64,000 nt of DNA, from assembly GCF_036013955.1 (NCBI RefSeq), contig NZ_CP107903.1, forward strand, positions 2,728,001-2,792,000, in the 5' to 3' direction. Shown here piece after piece: positions 42,631 to 52,409 of the stretch. How positions within the stretch are numbered: position 1 is the first letter of the stretch; each line of letters starts with the position of its first letter. The stretch comes from Streptomyces sp. NBC_00459 (GTDB taxonomy: Bacteria; Actinomycetota; Actinomycetes; Streptomycetales; Streptomycetaceae). The translations under genes and the position numbers were made by a program. The notes under the pieces were generated by a model. That model searched no databases. It saw only the letters and a list, made by a program, of their open reading frames with translations, and was not told the origin of the DNA.

Positions 42631-45117
42631 TCAGACCGTAATCGGCGCGGTGAGCCTGCGGTCGGTGATCGAGCGGCCCACCTGGATTTCGTACGAACCC
42701 TTCACAAAGGCCCAGCCGTTGGCGGCCTCGTCCCAGATCTCGAAGGCGCGGCGCGGGAGTTCGAGGACTGCTTCCACCGTTTCGCCCGGCCCGGCCTCGA
42801 TCCCGGCGAAGGCCGCCAGCCGGCGGGCCGGGCGGTCGGGGTCCGGGGCGGTCGGTGCGAGGTACACCTGCACGACCTCACGGCCCACGCGCGCGCCCGA
42901 GTTGGTGACCCGGACGGTGACCGTCACCCCGTCCGCCCGACTGAGCGCCGCTTCGGCCGTCTCGTACGTCCAGTCCGTGTAGCCGAGGCCGTGGCCGAAG
43001 GGGTACGAGGGGCTGCGGCCCTCCTTCTCCCAGGCGCGGTAGCCGATGAAAACGCCCTCGGTGTACGGGAGTTCGCCGTCGGTGGGGGTGACCCGGGTGA
43101 CCGGGGCGTCGGCGAGGGCGCCCCAGGTGGTGGGGAGCCGGCCGCCGGGTTCCCGGTCGCCGGTGAGGACGTCCGCCAGGGCCGCGCCGCCCTCCTGGCC
43201 GGGGAACCAGCTCAGCAGCACGGCGGCCACCTCGTCGCGCCAGGGCAGTTCCACCGGGGAGCCGGAGTTGACGACCACGACGGTGTTCGGGTTGGCGGCG
43301 GCGACGGCGCGTACCAAATCGTCCTGGCGGCCGGGGAGTCGGAGGTCGGTGCGGTCGAAGCCCTCGGACTCGACGCGGTCGGTGGTGGCGACCACGACGA
43401 CAGCGGTGTCGGCGGCGCGGGCGGTCTCGGCGGCCTCGGCGATCAGTTCGTCGGGGTCGCGCTGCGGTTCCTGGTGGCACAGGCTGAAGCCGATGGACTT
43501 CATGGCGGCGCCGGCGGGGAAGGTGACGCCGTAGGTGAGGGACACCTCGACCGGTGTGTCCGCGGTGAGCGGGACCTCGGCGCGGGGTTCGGGGTCGCCG
43601 AAGAACGAGATGAAGGGGTCGTCGCTGTCGGTGGTCTGGACGTCGTCGTAGTACGTCGTGCCGTCGACGGTGAGGGTGAAGGCGCCGAGGCCCTTGATGC
43701 CGAAGGTGTGCGGGCCGGTGTCGCGCGGGGTGAAGGTGCCGGTGAGTTCGACGGAGTGGAGCCGGTCGTGGGTGACGCCGTCGGGGAGGTCCGCGCCCAT
43801 CCAGTTGATCTGGCCGCTGGGCGCGGAGCCGGTGCCGAGGACCGTTCCGGCGGTGTCGCGGCAGACGGCGCGCAGGGCGAACCCCTTGTCGGCGACGGCG
43901 AGTTCGGTGTTGGGGTCGGCGCCGACGGCGTAGGTCAGGGTGCCTTCGGGGAGGGCGGCGGTGAGGCCGTCGAGCGGGGAGACGACGCGGGCCGGGAAGA
44001 CGGTGGCGGAGCCTCCGCCGAGGACGCGGGCGTCGCGGGCGGCGGCGCCGATGAGGGCGACCGTACGCCCTTCGGGCAGCGGGAGGGCGCCCTGGTTACG
44101 GACCAGGACGAAGGAGCGGTGGGCGATCTCGCGGGCCAGGGCCTCCCCGTCGACCGGCGCGGGGAGGTCGGTGTCGGCGACGGCGGGTTCGGCGCCCGCC
44201 AGGATGCCGACGCGGGCGGCGAGGCGCAACACGTTGCGTACGGCTCCGTCGAGGGTGGCCTCGGGCACGTCTCCGTCCCGTACCGCCTGTGCGAGAGGGG
44301 CGCCGTACACGGTCCTCGGGCCGGGCATGGCGACGTCGAGCCCGCCCTCGATCGCGCCGGTGGTCGAGCGGGCGGCCATCCAGTCGGAGACGTTGTAGCC
44401 GTCGAAGCCCCATTCGCCGCGCAGGACCTCGTTGACCAGGTAGCGGTGCTCGCTCATCGTGGTGCCGTTGACCGTGTTGTAGGCGGTCATGATGCCCCAG
44501 GGATGGGCGTTCTCCACGATGGCTTCGAAGGGGGCCAGGTAGAGCTCGCGCAGGGCTCGTTCGGAGACGAGGTTGTCCACGGTGAAGCGGTCGGTCTCGG
44601 CGTCGTTGGCGACGAAGTGCTTGACGGTGGTGCCGACACCGCCGGACTGGACGCCGTTCACATAGCCGGCGCCGATCCGCCCGGTGAGGTACGGGTCCTC
44701 GCTGTACGCCTCGAAGTGCCGGCCGCCGAGCGGGGAGCGGTGCAGGTTGACGGTGGGCGCGAGGAGCACGTGGACGCCCTTGCGGCGGGCCTCCTGGGCC
44801 AGCAACACCCCTGCCCTGTGGGCGAGTTCTGGGTCCCAGGTGGCGGCGAGCGCGGTCGGGGAGGGCAGGGCGACGGAGGGGTCGTCGGCGGTCCAGCGGG
44901 TGCCGCGCACGCCGATCGGGCCGTCGGACATGACCAGGGACCGTAGCCCGATCTCGGGCAGCTCGGGCAGCGACCACATGTCCTGCCCGGCCAGCAGCCG
45001 GGCCTTGGCGTCCAGGTCGAGCTTGCCGAGGGCCGCCTCGACGGCCGCCTCACGCGCCTTGTCGCTCGGTGCCTGCGATACCTGTGATGCCTGGGGTACC
45101 TGCGGTGTCTTCGTCAC
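42631..45117 (-). CDS. GH3 family beta-glucosidase with PA14 insert
   Basis: Protein of 828 residues. The N-terminal TIM barrel has KHFVANDAETDR (substrate-binding Lys-His) and GFDGYNVSDWMA with nucleophile Asp 245. The C-terminal sandwich includes RNQGALPLPEGRTVALIG and VESEGFDRTDLRLPG with the likely acid Glu. Between about 390 and 530 lies a PA14 insert (FTPRDTGPHTFGIKGLGAFTLTVDG), and the end is a fibronectin-III-like domain. No signal peptide, so it is likely an intracellular enzyme splitting imported beta-glucosides. Monocistronic, convergent with galM. Confidence 0.92.
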   Translation of the reverse strand: MTKTPQVPQASQVSQAPSDKAREAAVEAALGKLDLDAKARLLAGQDMWSLPELPEIGLRSLVMSDGPIGVRGTRWTADDPSVALPSPTALAATWDPELAHRAGVLLAQEARRKGVHVLLAPTVNLHRSPLGGRHFEAYSEDPYLTGRIGAGYVNGVQSGGVGTTVKHFVANDAETDRFTVDNLVSERALRELYLAPFEAIVENAHPWGIMTAYNTVNGTTMSEHRYLVNEVLRGEWGFDGYNVSDWMAARSTTGAIEGGLDVAMPGPRTVYGAPLAQAVRDGDVPEATLDGAVRNVLRLAARVGILAGAEPAVADTDLPAPVDGEALAREIAHRSFVLVRNQGALPLPEGRTVALIGAAARDARVLGGGSATVFPARVVSPLDGLTAALPEGTLTYAVGADPNTELAVADKGFALRAVCRDTAGTVLGTGSAPSGQINWMGADLPDGVTHDRLHSVELTGTFTPRDTGPHTFGIKGLGAFTLTVDGTTYYDDVQTTDSDDPFISFFGDPEPRAEVPLTADTPVEVSLTYGVTFPAGAAMKSIGFSLCHQEPQRDPDELIAEAAETARAADTAVVVVATTDRVESEGFDRTDLRLPGRQDDLVRAVAAANPNTVVVVNSGSPVELPWRDEVAAVLLSWFPGQEGGAALADVLTGDREPGGRLPTTWGALADAPVTRVTPTDGELPYTEGVFIGYRAWEKEGRSPSYPFGHGLGYTDWTYETAEAALSRADGVTVTVRVTNSGARVGREVVQVYLAPTAPDPDRPARRLAAFAGIEAGPGETVEAVLELPRRAFEIWDEAANGWAFVKGSYEIQVGRSITDRRLTAPITV

Positions 45118-45254
45118 GTGGGCGCCTCCTCGTCGAAGTCCATGAACGTCTCCCGCCTTCCACTATGGCGTAGACCACTTCCGCCACGCGATACTGCGGC
45201 CGTCCGGCAGCACCCCACCGCTGTGTCCCCACGACGACGGAAGGCTGAACTCCC

Positions 45255-46541
45255 TTGAATTCCCCACGTGTTCGGATCGGCATACTCGGACTCGCACTGC
45301 TGACAGGGCTCTCGGCGCCCGCCACGGCATCGGCGGCGGAAACCTCGGTCGCGCCGCCCACGGTCGAGGAGCAGCGGCTCGACAAGGCGGCGCCGCAGGA
45401 GATCCTCCGGCGTTCCGGGTTCGACGCCGTGGCCCCGGCGTTCGCCCGGGCGCTCGGCGGCGCACGCTCCTACGCGGACGCCCGCGGACTCGTCGTACGC
45501 CGGGGAGCGGCGCTGTGGCAGCGGGCCGTCGACCGGGCGCAGGGGCGCGGGCCGGCCGGCGGTGATCTCAGCCGGGACGACGACCGGCCGCTGTACTGGG
45601 CGCGGCTCGGGATGACCCGTGAACTGCGGGCATGGCAGCCGTCGTTCGAGGTCAGTGACGCTCAACGAGCTGCGTTGCTGGGCGAGTTGGAGCGGAACTC
45701 GCGCGGGCAGACGTCGATCCGCTATCCGTGCGGCGGGGCGCTGAAGCGGGTTCTCGTCACCGGGTTCGATCCGTTCACGCTCGACCGGGACATACGGATC
45801 TCCAACCCGTCCGGTGCCACCGCACTGGCGCTGGACGGCACGGTGATCGAGACGGCGGAGGGCCGGGTCAGGGTCGAGACCGCGGTGTTCCCGGTGCGCT
45901 GGCAGGACTTCGCGGAGGGCACGGTGGAGCGGACGCTGAAGCCGTATCTGCCGAAGGTCGATCTGTTCGCCACCGTGAGTCAGGGGCGGGTCGGGCGGTT
46001 CGACGTGGAGCGGACCAACGGGGCCTGGCGGGGCGGCTTCGCGGACAACGAGAACGTCGGCCGGAAGGAGACCGTTCCGGTCAGCGACCCGGTCTCGCAG
46101 CCGCAGTGGACGTCGACGACCTTGCCCTACAAGGCGATTGTCGCCGCGAACACCGGGCGGTTCCCCGTGTACGACAACACGAGCGTGACCGAGATACCGG
46201 CGGGAGGCACCGATCCCGTCGTACGGGCCGACGGTCCCACCGCCGGGTCGACGGCGCGTGCCGGGGGCGGCGGGGACTACCTGTCCAACGAGATCGCCTA
46301 CCGGGCGACCCTGTTGCGCGACCGGCTCGGTCTGGGCGCCTCGCTTCCCGGCGGGCATGTGCACACGCCCGTGCTGCAGTTCGGGACGGGCAACACCGAT
46401 CCGGCGACCGGGGCCGTGACCGACCCCGAGTTCGTGCGGAACCGGCTGGACATCATCGCCCAGGTGCGGTCGATCCTGGCCGTGGCGGTGGACGCGTCCG
46501 GTGACTCCTCCGGTCAGGAGGCCGCTGCCGACGTCTCCTGA
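45255..46541 (+). CDS. Secreted pyroglutamyl-peptidase-like protein (C15 fold, catalytic Cys replaced)
   Basis: Protein of 428 residues from a TTG start (GGAAGG ten bases upstream). The signal peptide is NSPRVRIGILGLALLTGLSAPATASA. The C15 fold begins at RVLVTGFDPFTLDRDIRISNPSG. The Glu region VGRFDVERTN and the His region GGHVHTPVLQFG are kept. The Cys motif that normally reads YxCN appears as DYLSNEIAYR, with Ser in place of Cys, and no other cysteine lies nearby, so ordinary pyroglutamyl hydrolysis is doubtful. An extra N-terminal helical domain of about 130 residues has no known name. The 3' end overlaps the opposite EI24 gene by 28 bases. Confidence 0.78.
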   Translation: MNSPRVRIGILGLALLTGLSAPATASAAETSVAPPTVEEQRLDKAAPQEILRRSGFDAVAPAFARALGGARSYADARGLVVRRGAALWQRAVDRAQGRGPAGGDLSRDDDRPLYWARLGMTRELRAWQPSFEVSDAQRAALLGELERNSRGQTSIRYPCGGALKRVLVTGFDPFTLDRDIRISNPSGATALALDGTVIETAEGRVRVETAVFPVRWQDFAEGTVERTLKPYLPKVDLFATVSQGRVGRFDVERTNGAWRGGFADNENVGRKETVPVSDPVSQPQWTSTTLPYKAIVAANTGRFPVYDNTSVTEIPAGGTDPVVRADGPTAGSTARAGGGGDYLSNEIAYRATLLRDRLGLGASLPGGHVHTPVLQFGTGNTDPATGAVTDPEFVRNRLDIIAQVRSILAVAVDASGDSSGQEAAADVS

Positions 46542-47320
46542 TCGTCGGAGTCCTCGTCCTCCGAGGGCTCCCCTGTTTCCTCGCCGAGCAGGTCGCGGGC
46601 CATCATCGTGGCGCCCGCGACCGCGCCCGGCATCAGGAAGACGGCGACGAACGGCACCAGGAAGGCCAGCCCGAGCGGCGTGCCGAACCCCCACACGAGC
46701 AGCGTGCGGGAGCGCAACAGGGCCAGCCGCTCCCGGAGTTCGACCCGGCGCCGCTGAAGGGCGACTCCGGTCAGCTCCTCGGTGAGGAAGAAGCCGGTGA
46801 CCATGAAGCCGAGCACGGGTACGACCGTCTGCCCGGCGACCGGGACGAAGCCGAGGGCGAAGAGGAGCACCGCCCAGCACAGGGCCCGTACGAGGATCCG
46901 GAGGCTGTCGCGGGCGGAGATCCACAGCTCCCTGTGCAGCGGCAGGCCCGATTCGGGGGCCGTGCCGTCGGGGGACACGTCCCGGTCGACCTTCTCGGAG
47001 AGGTTCTCGTAGAAGGGCTGGCCGATGAGGAGGGTCATCGCGGTGAAGGTGAGGACCGAGAGAAGCAGGGCCAGGGCGAAGAGGAGGGCGGTGAGGAAGC
47101 CCCGGAAGAGGCCCAGCCAGGGGCTCGACCAGTCGTCGGCGAAGGGGGTGGCCCAGGCGGTGAGATCGGTGCCGTAGAGGGCGAGGGAGGTCAGGGCGGC
47201 GAGGTAGAGGACGAGGGTCAGCAGACCGGGAAGCAGCCCGAATCCGTACTGCTTGCCGTGTCGGGCGACCCAGCGCTGGCCCTTCAGGAGGTAGCGGAAA
47301 CCCGTCGCGAGATCACTCAT
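46514..47320 (-). CDS. EI24-domain integral membrane protein
   Basis: Membrane protein of 268 residues with about five hydrophobic helices: GFGLLPGLLTLVLYLAAL, GFLTALLFALALLLSVLTFTAMTLLIGQPFYENLSEKVD, LCWAVLLFALGFVPVAGQTVVPVLGFMVTGFFLTEE and PLGLAFLVPFVAVFLMPGAVAGATMMARDLL. The GQPFYENLSEKV and GAVAGATMMARDLL motifs are those of the EI24/CysZ family; CysZ imports sulfate but for this branch the substrate is unknown. The acidic C-terminal tail EDEDSDDQE is cytosolic. Convergent overlap with the gene at 45255. Confidence 0.87.
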   Translation of the reverse strand: MSDLATGFRYLLKGQRWVARHGKQYGFGLLPGLLTLVLYLAALTSLALYGTDLTAWATPFADDWSSPWLGLFRGFLTALLFALALLLSVLTFTAMTLLIGQPFYENLSEKVDRDVSPDGTAPESGLPLHRELWISARDSLRILVRALCWAVLLFALGFVPVAGQTVVPVLGFMVTGFFLTEELTGVALQRRRVELRERLALLRSRTLLVWGFGTPLGLAFLVPFVAVFLMPGAVAGATMMARDLLGEETGEPSEDEDSDDQETSAAAS

Positions 47321-47447
47321 GGGGGAACTCTATCCGGGGCGCGTGATCCGTCCGGGGGACGCGTGGCGTGAAGGCCCTCTTGTTGGCGTTGAGTCGGGAA
47401 GGTACATCTCGCGTACCGATCCCAGGAAGCATGTGGAGGAGCCAAGC

Positions 47448-50039
47448 GTGCGTCTCACAAGACCCGTTCCGCCGACATCGGTTCAACGGCCTGTTCTGCT
47501 CGCCGCCCTCGCCGTCACCACGGCGGGCTCACTCCTGCTCACCCCCACCACCGCCACCGCCGACCGGGGGCCCGTCACCCGTGAGGCGGCGGACAGCGAA
47601 CGTTCCGCCATCAGCCCGGCCGGCCCCGCCACCCGCGCCCTCACCTCCCCCGTCACCGACCTCGCCGACAGGGGGCGCGGCTACCCCCGCGAGCAGACCC
47701 TGTCGCCCGACCCGGAGAACCCGGCCGACAAGTCCATCAAGCTGGGCCTGACCCCGTACCACGCCATCGCGCCGAAGCTGAACGCCCTCCAGCAGCTGGG
47801 CGACCGGGTGAGCGTCGAGGTCGCCGGCCGTTCGGCGGGCGGGCACCGGCTGTATCTCGTCACGGTCACCGCGCCGGAGAGCGCGGCGCAGACGCGCGCC
47901 CAGGAGTCCATGCGCGAGCTGATCGAGAACGCGCCCTCCGTCGCCGCCAGGAGCCAGGCGGTCAAACGGAGTTACAAGGCGCCCGTCTTCGTCAACAACA
48001 ACATCCACGGCAACGAGTGGGAGGGCACCGACGCCTCCCTGAAGCTCGTCGAGCGGCTCGCGACCGCCACGGACGCCAGGACGCGGGACCTGCTCGCGCA
48101 CAGCCGGCTCTACTTCAACATCACCGCCAACCCGGACGGCCGGATCGCCGGCACCCGCGCCAACGCCAACGGGTTCGATCTGAACCGGGACTTCGTCACC
48201 TCCTCGCAGCCCGAGGGGCGGGCGATGCGGCAGATCGAGATCGACAAGCAGCCGACCGTCATGCTCGACCTGCACGGATACGTCAACGGCACCCTGATCG
48301 AGCCCACCACTCCCCCGCACGGCGAGAACTACGAGTACGACCTCTTCCTGAAGAACACCTACGCCAACGCCCTCGGTATGGAGGCCGCGGTCAACGGCCT
48401 CGGCTACACACCGCAGAAGGACGGCGTCGAGCCGGTCCAGATCCCGTTCCGTGATCAGGAGGAGGGCTGGGACGACTGGCCGCCGATCTTCACCCCGCAG
48501 TACGCGGCCTTCCACGGCACGGTCGCCGCGCACACCGTCGAGATCCCCATGACGGTCAACAACCGGGCCTACGACACCCTCCCGGTCGATGAGTTGCGCC
48601 GCCGCAGCGCGATCAACGTCGCCGTGGCCGGCGCGGCCATCACGGCGACCCTCGACTACGTCCGGGAGCACCGGACTTCGCTCGTCGCCGACCAGATCGA
48701 GGTCTTCCGGCGCGGCGCCACGGGGGCCGCGCAGGTGCCGGTGTCGGCGGCGACCGTCCCCGGGGTGCCGGGAATCGGGCCGGAGGACGTCTACACGACC
48801 ACCTTCCCCCGCGCGTACGTCATCCCGGCCGGCGCCTCCGCCCAGCGCTCCGGGCCCGCCGCCGCCCGGCTGGTCGACCACCTGCTCGCCAACGACGTCC
48901 AGGTCACCCGCGCGAGCCGTGCGTTCCGGCTCGGCGGACGGACGTACGCGAAGGGCTCCTACGTCGTCGACATGCGTCAGCCGAAGCGCGGGCTCGCGAA
49001 CGTGCTGCTCGCCGACGGGCGGGACATCAGCGACAAGGTGTCGGTGATGTACGACATCTCGGGCTGGAGCCTGGGGCGGTTGTGGGGCGCGACCGTGCAA
49101 CCGGTCGGCAGCGGCAGCCTGTCGGGAGTGCCTCTGCTGGCGGTCACCGCTGCCGCGCGGGTCGGGTATGTCGCCCCGCAGGGGAGGCTGCGGCTGCGGC
49201 TGGACGACCCGCGTGAGATCGCCGCTCTCAACTCGCTTCTCCGGGACGGGGTTTCGGTACGGCGGGCGGCGGACGGCAGCGCGATCGTCCCGGCGTCGGC
49301 GCGCAAGGAGGCGGTCGCGCTGGCCCGTACGTACGACGTGGCCTTCGACGCGACGAAGGCGACCGGCACCGCCGCGCTGCATCGCACCCGGGTCGCGGCG
49401 GCCGTCACGCCCGGGGAGCTGTTCGCGCTGCGTGAGATGAACTTCGAGGTCACGCCCGTCTCGACGGCCGTGCTCAACGCCGGTTTCGACTGGTCGGGGG
49501 CGGATGTGCTGTTCGTGTCGCAGGGTGTCGAGTACGAGGGCCTGAACCCCGCCGCTCGTACGGCACTCGACGCCTTCCTCGGCTCCCGGGGGCTGGTCGG
49601 CCGGGGTGCCGACGGGGCCGCGCTGAACTCCGCCGCCGGGGTGCTGGCGGCCAAGCCGGTCGAGGGCAACGGGGACGCCAACGGTGTTGTCCGGGTGGTC
49701 AATTCGGGCCGGAGTCCCGTCACCGGCGGGGCGCCGGACCACGGGTTCGTCTACGCGCCCGTCTGGTTCACGGACCTGGGGCCGGGCGTGCGTGTCGACC
49801 AGTCGTACGGGACCGGGAACCTTCTGGTCTCCGGGCACTGGCGGCCGTTCGCGGACGGGTCCGGAGGGCCGGCGGCAGCGGCCGGACAGGCGTCGGTGGT
49901 CAGCGGGCCGCACGCGGTGCTGTTCGGCACCGAGCCGCTGTTCCGGGACCACCCCAAGGGGGAGTTCGCGCAGGTGGCACGTGCTTTGCTGAGCGTGCCG
50001 ACCACGCCGATCGGTACGTCGAGCGAGGAGAGCCGATGA
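47448..50039 (+). CDS. Secreted M14-family zinc carboxypeptidase
   Basis: Protein of 863 residues. The signal peptide is RLTRPVPPTSVQRPVLLAALA VTTAGSLLL. The M14 domain has NIHGNEWEG (zinc His 187 and Glu 190), ANPDGRIAGTRANANGFDLNRDF (substrate Arg/Asn) and VMLDLHGYVNGTLIEP (third zinc ligand His), with HTVEIPMTVNN carrying the catalytic Glu. A long C-terminal region of about 450 residues contains beta-rich segments of unknown type. It removes C-terminal residues from peptides outside the cell. GTG 47448 follows GGAGG. The next gene starts on its stop codon (ATGA). Confidence 0.9.
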   Translation: MRLTRPVPPTSVQRPVLLAALAVTTAGSLLLTPTTATADRGPVTREAADSERSAISPAGPATRALTSPVTDLADRGRGYPREQTLSPDPENPADKSIKLGLTPYHAIAPKLNALQQLGDRVSVEVAGRSAGGHRLYLVTVTAPESAAQTRAQESMRELIENAPSVAARSQAVKRSYKAPVFVNNNIHGNEWEGTDASLKLVERLATATDARTRDLLAHSRLYFNITANPDGRIAGTRANANGFDLNRDFVTSSQPEGRAMRQIEIDKQPTVMLDLHGYVNGTLIEPTTPPHGENYEYDLFLKNTYANALGMEAAVNGLGYTPQKDGVEPVQIPFRDQEEGWDDWPPIFTPQYAAFHGTVAAHTVEIPMTVNNRAYDTLPVDELRRRSAINVAVAGAAITATLDYVREHRTSLVADQIEVFRRGATGAAQVPVSAATVPGVPGIGPEDVYTTTFPRAYVIPAGASAQRSGPAAARLVDHLLANDVQVTRASRAFRLGGRTYAKGSYVVDMRQPKRGLANVLLADGRDISDKVSVMYDISGWSLGRLWGATVQPVGSGSLSGVPLLAVTAAARVGYVAPQGRLRLRLDDPREIAALNSLLRDGVSVRRAADGSAIVPASARKEAVALARTYDVAFDATKATGTAALHRTRVAAAVTPGELFALREMNFEVTPVSTAVLNAGFDWSGADVLFVSQGVEYEGLNPAARTALDAFLGSRGLVGRGADGAALNSAAGVLAAKPVEGNGDANGVVRVVNSGRSPVTGGAPDHGFVYAPVWFTDLGPGVRVDQSYGTGNLLVSGHWRPFADGSGGPAAAAGQASVVSGPHAVLFGTEPLFRDHPKGEFAQVARALLSVPTTPIGTSSEESR

Positions 50040-51235
50040 CACAGAGGATGACGCGGGAGACCACCGGGGCCGCGGGACGACTCGTCCGGGGCACGGTGGC
50101 CGAGGGCTTCGAGGCGGTGCGGGAGGAGTTCGCCGCCTTCTTCGCCGGTGAACTGCCTGATTACGAGGGCCAGTTGTGTGCGTACGTGCACGGCAGGCGG
50201 GTCGTCGACCTGTGGGCGGGCCCGGACACCGAGCCGGACGCGGGGCCGGACAGCCTCTACGGCGTGTACTCGTCCACCAAGGGCGCCGCCCATCTCGTCG
50301 TCGCCCTGCTGGTCCAGGAGGGCACGCTGGAGCTGGACCGCAAAGTCACCTACTACTGGCCGGAGTTCGCCCCCGAGGGCAAGGCATCCCTCACGCTGCG
50401 CGACCTGATCGCGCACCGGGCCGGTCTGGTCGGCGCCGACTCCGGTTTCACCCTGGAGGAGCTGGCCTGCGACCGGCTGATCGCCGAACGCCTCGCGGAC
50501 CAGCGCCCGTTCTGGCGCCCGGGCACCGCCTTCGGCTACCACGCCCTGGTCATCGGCGCGTTGACCGGCGAGATCGTACGGCGTGCCACGGGCCGTACGC
50601 TCCAGGCGGTCCACGAGGAGCGGGTGCGGGCTCCGTACGGCCTCGACTTCCACCTGGGACTGCCGGAGGCGCTGGAGCCGCGCTTCCGTACCGTCCAGCC
50701 GATGCTGCCGACGCCGGAGCAACGGGAGTCGCTCGACGCGCTGCCCTCGGGGCCGCACACGCTCGCGTCGATCGCCTTCAACCGCAACGGGGTCGAGCCC
50801 ACCGACATCGAGTCGCTGCCCAACCACCGGGTGGTCCGCGCCAAGGGTCCGGCGTCAGTGGGCGGGGTGGCGTCGGCGCGTGGGCTGGCCGGGCTGTACG
50901 CGGCGGCGATCAGCCAGGTCGGGGAGCACGCGCCGCTGCTGAAGCCGGACACGGTGGCGGAGTTCGGCCAGTTCCACTCGGCCGGCTACGACCTGGTGGC
51001 CCGGACCCACAAGTCGTTCGGCCTGGGCTTCCAGAAGACCGCGGACGTGGCCTACCCGTTCCTGGGTGCGGGCACGATCGGCCACAGCGGTGCGGGCGGC
51101 TCCCAGGCCTTCGCCGACCCGCACAGCGGTCTGGCCTACGGTTACACCCGCCGCCGGTACGCCTTCCCGGGCGGTGCGGCGCCGGAGAACGAGCGGTTCG
51201 TACGGGCGGCGCACACGGCGGCGCTGCGCGGCTGA
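50036..51235 (+). CDS. Beta-lactamase-family serine hydrolase (EstB-like)
   Basis: Protein of 399 residues without a signal peptide. SxxK is GVYSSTKGAAHL (Ser 79, Lys 82) and the second motif is AFGYHALVIG (Y-H-A), the variant found in EstB-type esterases; GTIGHSGAGGSQAFADP supplies the third motif. It is more likely a carboxylesterase than a beta-lactamase. Its ATG overlaps the stop codon of the carboxypeptidase gene by four bases, so the two are translated together. Confidence 0.88.
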   Translation: MTQRMTRETTGAAGRLVRGTVAEGFEAVREEFAAFFAGELPDYEGQLCAYVHGRRVVDLWAGPDTEPDAGPDSLYGVYSSTKGAAHLVVALLVQEGTLELDRKVTYYWPEFAPEGKASLTLRDLIAHRAGLVGADSGFTLEELACDRLIAERLADQRPFWRPGTAFGYHALVIGALTGEIVRRATGRTLQAVHEERVRAPYGLDFHLGLPEALEPRFRTVQPMLPTPEQRESLDALPSGPHTLASIAFNRNGVEPTDIESLPNHRVVRAKGPASVGGVASARGLAGLYAAAISQVGEHAPLLKPDTVAEFGQFHSAGYDLVARTHKSFGLGFQKTADVAYPFLGAGTIGHSGAGGSQAFADPHSGLAYGYTRRRYAFPGGAAPENERFVRAAHTAALRG

Positions 51236-51260
51236 CCCGCTGCCCCGCCACGACGGCAGA

Positions 51261-51289
51261 GGCCGCACCCCACGTCCAGGGGTGCGGCC
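51261..51289. terminator. Bidirectional terminator hairpin
   Basis: GGCCGCACCCC-ACGTCCA-GGGGTGCGGCC, an eleven-pair perfect stem, between the convergent esterase-like gene and the oxidoreductase gene. Confidence 0.85.
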
Positions 51290-51317
51290 GGTCTGTGACG
51301 GCTCAGATGTCGTCAGC

Positions 51318-52340
51318 TCAGAACTTGACGATCATCTTGCCGGTGTTGTCGCCGCGCAGAACCCCGAAGAACGCCTCCAGGTTGTTCTCGATGCCCTCGA
51401 CGACCGTCTCGCGGTACTTGAGCTCGCCGGAGCGGACCCAGGCGCCGACCTCCTCGACGAACTGCGGCTGGAGGTCGTTGTGGTCGTTGACCAGCAGACC
51501 CTCGATACGGCCGCGGGTGGCGATGAGGCGGGCGAGGTTCTTCGGGCCGGGGGCGGGCTCCGTGTTGTTGTAGACGGAGATCATGCCGCAGATGGCGATA
51601 CGGCCGGCGTGCCTGAGGGCGCCGATGGCCGCCTCCAGGTGGTCGCCGCCCACGTTGTCGAAGTACACGTCGATGCCGTCGGGGGCGGCCTCGCGGAGCT
51701 GCGAACTGACCGACCCGTCCTTGTAGTTGAAGGCGGCGTCGAAGCCGTACTCCTCCACCAGCAGCTTGACCTTCTCGTCGGACCCGGCGGACCCGATGAC
51801 CCGGGAGGCGCCCTTGAGCTTGGCGATCTGCCCGACCTGGCCGCCCACGGCACCGGCCGCGCCGGACACGAACACGACGTCGCCCTCCTTGAAGGAGGCG
51901 GTGCGCAGGAGGCCCGCGTAGGCGGTGAGACCGGTCATACCGAGCACACCGAGGTACGTCGACAGCGGCGCGGCCTCGGGGTCGACCTTGACCGCGTCCT
52001 TCGCGTTCACGGCCGCGTACTCGCGCCAGCCGAGGAAGTGCAGGACATGGTCGCCGACGGAGAGGCCCTCGGCGTTGGAGGCGACGACCTCGCCGACGGC
52101 CCCGCCCTGCATGACCTTGCCGAGCTCGAAGGGGGCGACGTACGACTTGGCGTCGCTCATCCGGCCACGCATGTAGGGGTCCACGGACACGTACAGGTTC
52201 CGCACCAGCACCTGGCCCTCGCGGGGCTGCGGGACCTCGGTCTCGACGAGGGCGAAGTCCTCGGCCTTGGGCACACCGACCGGACGGCTGAGCAGGTGCC
52301 ATTCGCGGTTGACGGTGGGGAGGGTGGTGGTCTCGGACAT
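51318..52340 (-). CDS. NADP-dependent medium-chain oxidoreductase (zinc-free)
   Basis: Protein of 340 residues of the MDR group that includes leukotriene B4 12-hydroxydehydrogenase and bacterial curcumin reductase. NLYVSVDPYMRGRM, GWREYAAVNAK, and VSGAAGAVGGQVGQIAKLKGASRVIGSAGS (the NADP-binding AAxGxxG) are plain; no zinc-binding Cys set is present. It probably reduces alpha,beta-unsaturated ketones or aldehydes. Its promoter contains a palindrome that also covers the divergent marR promoter, so the neighbour probably represses it. ATG 52340 follows GGAAGG. Confidence 0.92.
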   Translation of the reverse strand: MSETTTLPTVNREWHLLSRPVGVPKAEDFALVETEVPQPREGQVLVRNLYVSVDPYMRGRMSDAKSYVAPFELGKVMQGGAVGEVVASNAEGLSVGDHVLHFLGWREYAAVNAKDAVKVDPEAAPLSTYLGVLGMTGLTAYAGLLRTASFKEGDVVFVSGAAGAVGGQVGQIAKLKGASRVIGSAGSDEKVKLLVEEYGFDAAFNYKDGSVSSQLREAAPDGIDVYFDNVGGDHLEAAIGALRHAGRIAICGMISVYNNTEPAPGPKNLARLIATRGRIEGLLVNDHNDLQPQFVEEVGAWVRSGELKYRETVVEGIENNLEAFFGVLRGDNTGKMIVKF

Positions 52341-52409
52341 GAGGGGGGCCTTCCGGTGCGGCTGGGTGTCCACGTAATCTACGGCTCAAATGCTTCAGTA
52401 CGTGAAACA

